From Deltaproteobacteria bacterium (GTDB lineage: Bacteria > Myxococcota > XYA12-FULL-58-9 > JAUUZB01), in NCBI GenBank assembly GCA_030590185.1, contig JAUUZB010000252.1:1-6454 (forward strand): 6,454 nt of DNA. The letters run 5' to 3'. Made by a program: the position numbers and the translations under genes. Of the stretch, positions 1-4,389 are shown one piece after another. The stretch's first letter is position 1. Each line of letters starts with the position of its first letter. Below the pieces are notes generated by a model. It searched no databases and had not been told where the DNA came from. It saw nothing but the letters and a program-made list of their open reading frames with translations.

Positions 1-186
1 GCGGATGAGGTGGATGCCGTTGTCGACCAGGAAGCCATCCTTCTCCCACACCGAGGCCCGCCCGCCCACGTGCTGGATCTTCTCCACCACCTGGACCCGG
101 TTGCCGTCCGCGGCGAGCAGGGCGCCGAGCTGCAGGCCGCCGATCCCGGCGCCTACGACGATCACATCCACATCAGCCTTCGGCAC
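1..186 (-). CDS. FAD-dependent oxidoreductase, phytoene desaturase/amine oxidase type (N-terminal fragment)
   Basis: Sixty-two codons are present; the gene runs off the left edge. After a short leader (VPKADVDVIV) comes the dinucleotide-binding fingerprint VVGAGIGGLQLGALLA (GxGxxG, about residues 10-25), then the strand ending in the ribose-binding acidic residue (VQVVEK, Glu35), then GGRA (41-44) and a GFLVDNGIHLI segment (51-61). This succession of Rossmann betaAB fold, GGR and the G-F-x-x-D-x-G-x-H motif is typical of flavoproteins such as CrtI-type phytoene desaturases, protoporphyrinogen oxidase-like and amine oxidase-like enzymes. It binds FAD; the substrate cannot be told from this fragment. 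GTG at 186-184 is chosen as start because a strong Shine-Dalgarno sequence lies just upstream and no in-frame ATG occurs nearby. It is transcribed divergently from the lipoprotein gene. A role in carotenoid or other isoprenoid metabolism is possible but not shown. Confidence 0.85.
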   Translation of the reverse strand, partial: MPKADVDVIVVGAGIGGLQLGALLAADGNRVQVVEKIQHVGGRASVWEKDGFLVDNGIHLIR

Positions 187-189
187 GTG

Positions 190-201
190 ACCTCCCTTCC
201 T
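190..201 (-). promoter_or_regulatory. Ribosome binding site of the FAD oxidoreductase gene
   Basis: Read on the minus strand this is AGGAAGGGAGGT, followed by CAC and the GTG start codon. The GGAGG core lies 4 nt from the GTG, slightly close, and the AGGAAGG copy a little further out. This purine run decides the choice of GTG as start. Confidence 0.6.
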
Positions 202-371
202 CATTGACACGCTGCGCCATGGTTCATACCGCAATGACGCGGTGAGACACAACTCGGCCAAATGCCGGACGGACTAGCAACTAACCGGCCGAACAACCGA
301 TAATCAGACAGCTAGGAGAGTTGTCCCTGATCGCCCCTGGCGTGCGGGGAAGCCGAGCTGACAAACGACCC

Positions 372-376
372 AGGAG
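372..376 (+). promoter_or_regulatory. Ribosome binding site of the lipoprotein gene
   Basis: AGGAG lies 8 nt upstream of the ATG at 385. An in-frame TGA at 328-330 and the lack of any in-frame ATG, GTG or TTG between it and 385 leave ATG 385 as the clear start, which also gives a well-formed signal peptide. Confidence 0.75.
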
Positions 377-384
377 CTTCAGCG

Positions 385-2373
385 ATGCGTCGCCCTTCTC
401 CATATTCCTGTTTTCCGATTCTTTGTGGGTTGATCTTGGTGAGCGTCGGCTGCGGCGATGCCGACCCCGCGCCGAACACCGCGCCCCACGTCACCGGGAT
501 CGAGGTCGACCAGGTCGTGATCGGTCAGTCCCTCAATTTCTACGGCTCGAATTTCTTGGCGCCGAGCGAAGGGGTGACCCAGCTCGAGCTTGAGGGGACC
601 TATGTCTGGGAGGATGAGAACGGCAACGCCATCCCCGAGCAGGTCGCAGCCTTTCGAGTCACGCCGGTGAGCGAAGGTCCCTTCCCGGAGGCCACCGACA
701 GCACCGACGAGACCGAGGAGTCCGATGGCGAGGCGGTGGTGCTCGAGCAGGTCCTGCGTCTCAACCGTTTTGGTCCCTACCTGATTCCGTTCCAGAGCGA
801 AGGCCGCGCCCTCGGAACCTTCAAGGGTACGGTGCGGGCGATCAACGTCCACAACGATGGTTTTGTGACCCAGGATTCATTGCCGGTAGAGATCGCCCTC
901 GAGATTCAGCCTTCGATCCTGATCACCAAGCTCGAGCCGGTGACCGGCGCGAACACCGCCGGCGATCTGAAGACCGCCGAGTGTGACAGCCCGGCCCTGC
1001 GCGTCTTTGGCGGCTTGCCCTACATCCTCGAGGTGGAGGCGGTCGGGTTCGAGCCGGCCTACTTCGTCTACGAGATCAGCACCGCCAACAACAGTCCGGA
1101 CTACGTGACCTTCACGCACCCCGCCACCGGCGCCGTCGATCGTCTCGGGGATCCTACCTGGGTGGCCGACGAGATCCTGGTCTTCAACAGGCTCCCGGAT
1201 GACGTGGAGCTGGCAATTGTCTCAATTCGAGTCACCGCCATCGACGCCAACGACAACACCTACTTCACCGGCCTGCCGGTGCCGGTGGTCCGGCCCCTGG
1301 CCTTCAGCTACACCGGCAACCGTGAGCTCGGTGAGCTGTACGAGCCCCTGGCGGTGCACGGTCCGATCGTGGGCGGTATCGGCACGGTGGTCAGCTACGC
1401 CGAGAGCCACACCGAGAGCCGGCAACGGGGCGTGTCGGTCGGGGTCAACACCAGCTTCATGGAGTCCCACGGCTCGGTCTCGAACAGCACCTGGTCCGAG
1501 GGGGTGGGGGTCACCAACACCGTGTCGACCACCAACACCGACGCGCTCTCCCTGAGCGAATACGAGAGCTCCAGCGAAACCTACGGAACATCCTATACCT
1601 CCTCGGAGTCGAACGACGTCAGCTTCGCGTCGACCACCGGCAGCGACTGGGGCTGGAACGTGGTCGAGGGCAGCAGCGAAGAGCAGTTCACCCAGGAGAT
1701 GGACGAGATCTTCGGCGACGTCTCGGGGTCGGTGACCACCGAGGTCGGGGCCGAGGGCTCGATACCAGGCATCGCCAAGGTCAGCGGCAAGGTCGGCACC
1801 ACGGTCGGCGCCACGGTCGGCGGTCGCACCTCCGACACCAACGGCGTGAGCTCCGGCACCAGCGTCGATAGCGGCTCCCACCTCACCGAGAACGAGTCCT
1901 CCTCCACCGCCTTTGGCAGCGTCACCACCGACTCCCAGAGCGAGAACGTCTCCGGTACCTACTCCCCCTCCTCCCCGTCGACCCTCAGCTCCCAACCCGC
2001 CTACAGCGCCGCGACCTCCGAGAGCGTCACCTACAACGTCGGCGGCTCCGAGGGCATCACCGAAAACTACACCGTTGGGCAGACCGAGCTGTGGAGCGAA
2101 ACCTGGACCGAGACCTCGAGCGACACCACCTTGCTCTCCTATTCGAGCAAGGTCCCCCGCGAGCGCTGCGCCATGATCTATCGGCAGACGGCGCGTTACG
2201 TGCGCACCGCCCACCTTTATAGTCACGATCTGTGCGGCGTACGCAGCCTGGTGGGTGAGCTCTATTTCAATGAGTGGAGCTGGTCGCCCAACATCGCCAT
2301 CGGTGACGACTGCGATACCTCCCTGCCGGAGTCGACCCTGCCGGCGGCGACCTGTTACATCGGCTGCGATTAG
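385..2373 (+). CDS. Predicted secreted lipoprotein with Ser/Thr-rich beta-strand region, function unknown
   Basis: 662 residues. The N-terminus is a short basic start, a hydrophobic stretch (FPILCGLILVSV) and a lipobox-like SVGC with Cys23 as likely lipidation site; Ser at -3 is less usual than Leu. Residues 34-60 (VTGIEVDQVVIGQSLNFYG) resemble the start of an IPT/TIG-type immunoglobulin-like fold; 34-310 as a whole reads as beta-sandwich domains, interrupted by an acidic Asp/Glu/Ser/Thr-rich insert (about 101-118). By my count about 37% of residues 331-590 are Ser or Thr, often at alternating positions, with few charges. In the middle a Gly/Val/Thr-rich stretch (445-480) contains the hydrophobic turn GSIPGIAKVSG, looking like an amphipathic beta-hairpin. 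The C-terminus (591-662) holds five cysteines (595, 617, 643, 657, 661); with Cys200 the mature chain has six apart from Cys23, so disulfides are plausible. Strong codon bias and good start support a real gene. No family is recognised surely; candidates are an aerolysin-like pore-former or a surface-structure protein. Confidence 0.85.
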   Translation: MRRPSPYSCFPILCGLILVSVGCGDADPAPNTAPHVTGIEVDQVVIGQSLNFYGSNFLAPSEGVTQLELEGTYVWEDENGNAIPEQVAAFRVTPVSEGPFPEATDSTDETEESDGEAVVLEQVLRLNRFGPYLIPFQSEGRALGTFKGTVRAINVHNDGFVTQDSLPVEIALEIQPSILITKLEPVTGANTAGDLKTAECDSPALRVFGGLPYILEVEAVGFEPAYFVYEISTANNSPDYVTFTHPATGAVDRLGDPTWVADEILVFNRLPDDVELAIVSIRVTAIDANDNTYFTGLPVPVVRPLAFSYTGNRELGELYEPLAVHGPIVGGIGTVVSYAESHTESRQRGVSVGVNTSFMESHGSVSNSTWSEGVGVTNTVSTTNTDALSLSEYESSSETYGTSYTSSESNDVSFASTTGSDWGWNVVEGSSEEQFTQEMDEIFGDVSGSVTTEVGAEGSIPGIAKVSGKVGTTVGATVGGRTSDTNGVSSGTSVDSGSHLTENESSSTAFGSVTTDSQSENVSGTYSPSSPSTLSSQPAYSAATSESVTYNVGGSEGITENYTVGQTELWSETWTETSSDTTLLSYSSKVPRERCAMIYRQTARYVRTAHLYSHDLCGVRSLVGELYFNEWSWSPNIAIGDDCDTSLPESTLPAATCYIGCD

Positions 2374-2374
2374 T

Positions 2375-2392
2375 ACCGTGACCGTGACCGTG
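2375..2392 (+). repeat. Three tandem copies of ACCGTG
   Basis: ACCGTG occurs three times in perfect tandem, beginning one base after the lipoprotein stop codon. It is too short to assign a role; it may be chance or slippage. Confidence 0.7.
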
Positions 2393-2429
2393 GCCGGGTG
2401 AGCTGGCGCGGTCTTTCCCCGTCCTGAGC

Positions 2430-2463
2430 GGACCGTCGGGTCCAATGCTTCAGAGTTGAAGTA
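2430..2463 (+). terminator. Two adjacent small hairpins, possible terminator of the lipoprotein gene
   Basis: The first hairpin is GGACC-GTCG-GGTCC (2430-2443). The second is CTTCA-GAGT-TGAAG (2448-2461), extended by a G-T and a T-A pair to 2446-2463. They lie 57-90 nt after the stop codon. Neither is followed by a T-run, so this is not a classic Rho-independent terminator; the hairpins could instead protect the mRNA 3' end or be chance. Confidence 0.3.
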
Positions 2464-2468
2464 GACCC

Positions 2469-2509
2469 ACCGTCACTGACGCCAATCCGGACCGGGGTGG
2501 TATGACGGT
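2469..2509. repeat. Inverted repeat ACCGTCA / TGACGGT
   Basis: A perfect 7-bp inverted repeat with arms at 2469-2475 and 2503-2509 and a 27-nt spacer that contains CCGGACCGG. It lies upstream of the kinase start and could be an operator or an RNA stem; no known regulator site is recognised. Confidence 0.35.
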
Positions 2510-2670
2510 TGGATCTCCCCTGGTGCGGGGCTCTTCGGGCACTGACCAACTGCCTGTTTCCACTAGCTAATCCATCATCGATGGAGGTCCCCCCTGACCT
2601 CCCCAATCTCGAGTCCCAGCGGCTCCTGGCACGACCCCTGCAGTTCTCTGCTGCGGAGTCGTGCAGTCCA

Positions 2671-4335
2671 ATGATCCCCAATGAAGACGCCAAGATAATT
2701 CCAGATGCCTATGCCGGCGTGCGTTCGAGTCGCCGGATCCCCATGACCCTGACGGTGACGTCAGAGGAGGAGCCCGTTGGGACCTGGAAGTCCTTGAACC
2801 TCAGCGAGGGCGGCATGTTCTTGAACGGCGCGCCGGTCCTGGCGCCCGGAACCCCGCTGCGGCTGCGTTGGTCCGTGGTCAACGGCAGCGGGAGGTTCGA
2901 GATGGCCGCCACCGCGTGCGTGGTGTGGGCCAACGATCCAGAGAGCCCGAAGTCGGACCCCCGCCTGCCGGCGGGCATGGGTGTTGAGTTTCGCGACCTC
3001 GATGGTGACTCGCGCCGGATGTTGCGCACCAGCCTCTACGGCGCGGACACACCCGGGTTCAGCGCGCCGAGCGCCGAGGAGGAGATGCTGGCGCCCGGAA
3101 CGGTGATCGGCTCCTACCGTATTTTGGATCTGCTGGGCACCGGCGGCATGGCGAGCGTCTACCTGGCCGAGCACCTGACCCTGGGTCGTCGGGTCGCCCT
3201 CAAGATGATGCTGCGACGGTACGTGGCGGATCGGGACGCGGTGCGACGTTTCTTCGAAGAGGGCCGGTTGGTGTGCCGGGTGCGCCACGACAACGTGGTG
3301 GAGATCACCGATTTCGTCACCGAGGGCACCCACAAGTATTACGTCATGGAGTTTCTCGTGGGGGAAACCCTGGCCGACGTGCGTCAGCGGGACGGGGGCC
3401 TGCCGGCGGTTCAGGTGGCGCACATCGGTCGACAGCTCGCGGCCGCGCTGCAGGCGGTCCACGACGCTGGCATCGTGCATCGCGATCTCAAACCGGCCAA
3501 CGTTTTTTTGGCGCGGCGTCACGGCATGGACCGCTTCGTCAAGCTGCTCGACTTTGGCGTCGCTAAGCTCGCCGACGAGGCGAGCGAGGCCTTGCTCAAA
3601 ACCGAGCCCGGTCTGATCGTGGGCACGCCCGGGTACGTGGCGCCAGAGTACAGCGAGGGGGCCGAGCCGGACCACCGCTCAGACATCTACGCCCTCGGTG
3701 CGATCCTCTACGAGCTGGCCGCGGGCCGGATGGTCTTTCGGCCCGGGATCGACGGCAAGACCTGGAGCGACTTGATGATCAAGCACGTTCTGGTCACCCC
3801 GACGCGCCCGATAGTGGTGCGGCCGGGGGAGGTACCGCCGGTCTTGGATCAGCTGATCATGTGGTGCCTCGAGAAGAACCCGGAGGCGCGGCCCCAGTCC
3901 ATGGCGCAGGTAGCAGAGCTGCTCACCGAGATCGAAGCCGGCCGCACGCCGAGGCTGCCCAGGCGTCTGCGCGCCGTTGGTTCGCGCCGGGGGATGTGGA
4001 TCGGTGGAGCTGCGGCCGGCGTGCTGGGTGCCGCCGCGGTGGTGCTGGCCCTCTGGCTCGGGGCCGGCCCGACCGAGGCAGCGTCGTCTGGATCATCGTT
4101 GCCGCCCGCGCCGACGCCGCGGGTGGTGAGCTCAGCGGCGGTCTCCCCTGCGGTACCCCCGGAGGAGGCCCGGGTCGCGGCCCCTGTCAAATCGAAGGTC
4201 GTATCAAAGGCCAAGTCGACGTCGGTCGTCCGCGCGTCGAGCAAGGCGACCAAGACGACCAAGACGGCTAGGTCAAAGCGCCAGCGACGGCTCCGGCGGG
4301 ACCGGCGCAGTACTTTGGATCCGTTCGCCGATTGA
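2671..4335 (+). CDS. Membrane-bound Ser/Thr protein kinase with N-terminal PilZ domain
   Basis: 554 residues from ATG 2671 (GGAG 12 nt upstream, rather far; ATG 2581 and TTG 2509 are in-frame alternatives). Residues about 12-123 form a PilZ domain: RSSRR (18-22, the RxxxR motif), NLSEGG (43-48, [D/N]xSxxG), then PGTPLRLRW, CVVW and PAGMGVEF, close to the PilZ-like domain widespread in myxobacteria. Both c-di-GMP-binding motifs are intact. Residues 147-422 form a full Hanks-type kinase: glycine loop GTGGMASVY (156-164), Lys178 in VALK, probable alphaC Glu197, HRDLKPAN (270-277, catalytic Asp272), DFG (294-296), GTPGY and APE (318-326), SDIYALG (337-343) and subdomain XI Arg407. It is an RD kinase with no missing catalytic residue. 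A basic stretch precedes one membrane helix (442-464); a Ser/Pro/Ala linker and a tail with 17 Lys/Arg in 40 residues (507-546) follow, ending LDPFAD. Expected topology: PilZ and kinase cytoplasmic, tail periplasmic. Likely role: transmembrane phosphorylation signalling modulated by c-di-GMP; substrates unknown. Confidence 0.92.
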   Translation: MIPNEDAKIIPDAYAGVRSSRRIPMTLTVTSEEEPVGTWKSLNLSEGGMFLNGAPVLAPGTPLRLRWSVVNGSGRFEMAATACVVWANDPESPKSDPRLPAGMGVEFRDLDGDSRRMLRTSLYGADTPGFSAPSAEEEMLAPGTVIGSYRILDLLGTGGMASVYLAEHLTLGRRVALKMMLRRYVADRDAVRRFFEEGRLVCRVRHDNVVEITDFVTEGTHKYYVMEFLVGETLADVRQRDGGLPAVQVAHIGRQLAAALQAVHDAGIVHRDLKPANVFLARRHGMDRFVKLLDFGVAKLADEASEALLKTEPGLIVGTPGYVAPEYSEGAEPDHRSDIYALGAILYELAAGRMVFRPGIDGKTWSDLMIKHVLVTPTRPIVVRPGEVPPVLDQLIMWCLEKNPEARPQSMAQVAELLTEIEAGRTPRLPRRLRAVGSRRGMWIGGAAAGVLGAAAVVLALWLGAGPTEAASSGSSLPPAPTPRVVSSAAVSPAVPPEEARVAAPVKSKVVSKAKSTSVVRASSKATKTTKTARSKRQRRLRRDRRSTLDPFAD

Positions 4336-4389
4336 CCAGCGGCCGGCGTCACACCTCGTCGGCGACGCGACCGCCCAGAGGCTTCCCGC
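4336..4389. other. Convergent intergenic gap
   Basis: 54 nt between the stop codons of the kinase gene and the cysteine-rich propeller gene, which face each other. The only structure seen is a minimal hairpin CGTC-GGC-GACG (4357-4367) without a flanking T-run on either strand, so no bidirectional terminator can be called. Confidence 0.5.

Larger units (their letters stand above)
187..384. promoter_or_regulatory. Divergent intergenic region, probably carrying both promoters
   Basis: The 198 nt separate two divergently transcribed genes, so promoters for both should lie here, by position only. The part around 200-320 is visibly less GC-rich than the flanking genes. On the minus strand TTGTGT (252-247) and TATGAA (228-223), 18 nt apart, are a weak -35/-10 pair for the oxidoreductase. 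On the plus strand GATAAT (299-304) resembles a -10 box but has no good -35 partner. A short GCCGG/CCGGC inverted repeat lies at 264-268 and 285-289. None of these is convincing alone; no known operator or riboswitch is recognised. Confidence 0.35.
2374..2670. other. Intergenic region between lipoprotein and kinase genes
   Basis: About 297 nt without a supported gene, if the kinase starts at 2671. It holds, in order, a triple hexamer repeat directly after the stop codon, two adjacent small hairpins (2430-2443 and 2446-2463) and an inverted repeat (2469-2475 / 2503-2509). A weak promoter-like pair is CTGACC (2542-2547) and GCTAAT (2566-2571), 18 nt apart, which would start transcription about 90 nt before ATG 2671. 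The kinase frame stays open back to 2509, but the codons there (CTA, TCA, GCA, CCA) are less typical of this genome, so this part is more likely untranslated. Confidence 0.5.

Noticed and set aside
338..353. Sigma-54-like promoter (TGGC ... GC) upstream of the lipoprotein gene
   Set aside because: The spacing between the GG and GC elements is one base too long and the -12 element is GAAGC rather than TTGC.
1711..1893. Collagen-like or simple linker reading of the Gly/Ser/Thr-rich part of the lipoprotein
   Set aside because: There is no Gly-x-y periodicity and no regular repeat unit; hydrophobic residues alternate with polar ones as in beta-strands.
1222..2445. Long minus-strand open frame (407 codons) opposite the lipoprotein gene
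   Set aside because: Its Gly/Ala/Val/Arg-rich translation is typical of antisense frames in GC-rich genes; it has no domain, and the plus strand has a signal peptide, a ribosome binding site and sensible composition.
2761..3675. Long minus-strand open frame (304 codons) opposite the kinase gene
   Set aside because: The plus strand encodes unmistakable PilZ and kinase motifs here; the antisense translation is His/Arg/Gln-rich with no recognisable domain.
4357..4367. Bidirectional Rho-independent terminator between the convergent genes
   Set aside because: The stem has only four base pairs and no T-run on either strand.
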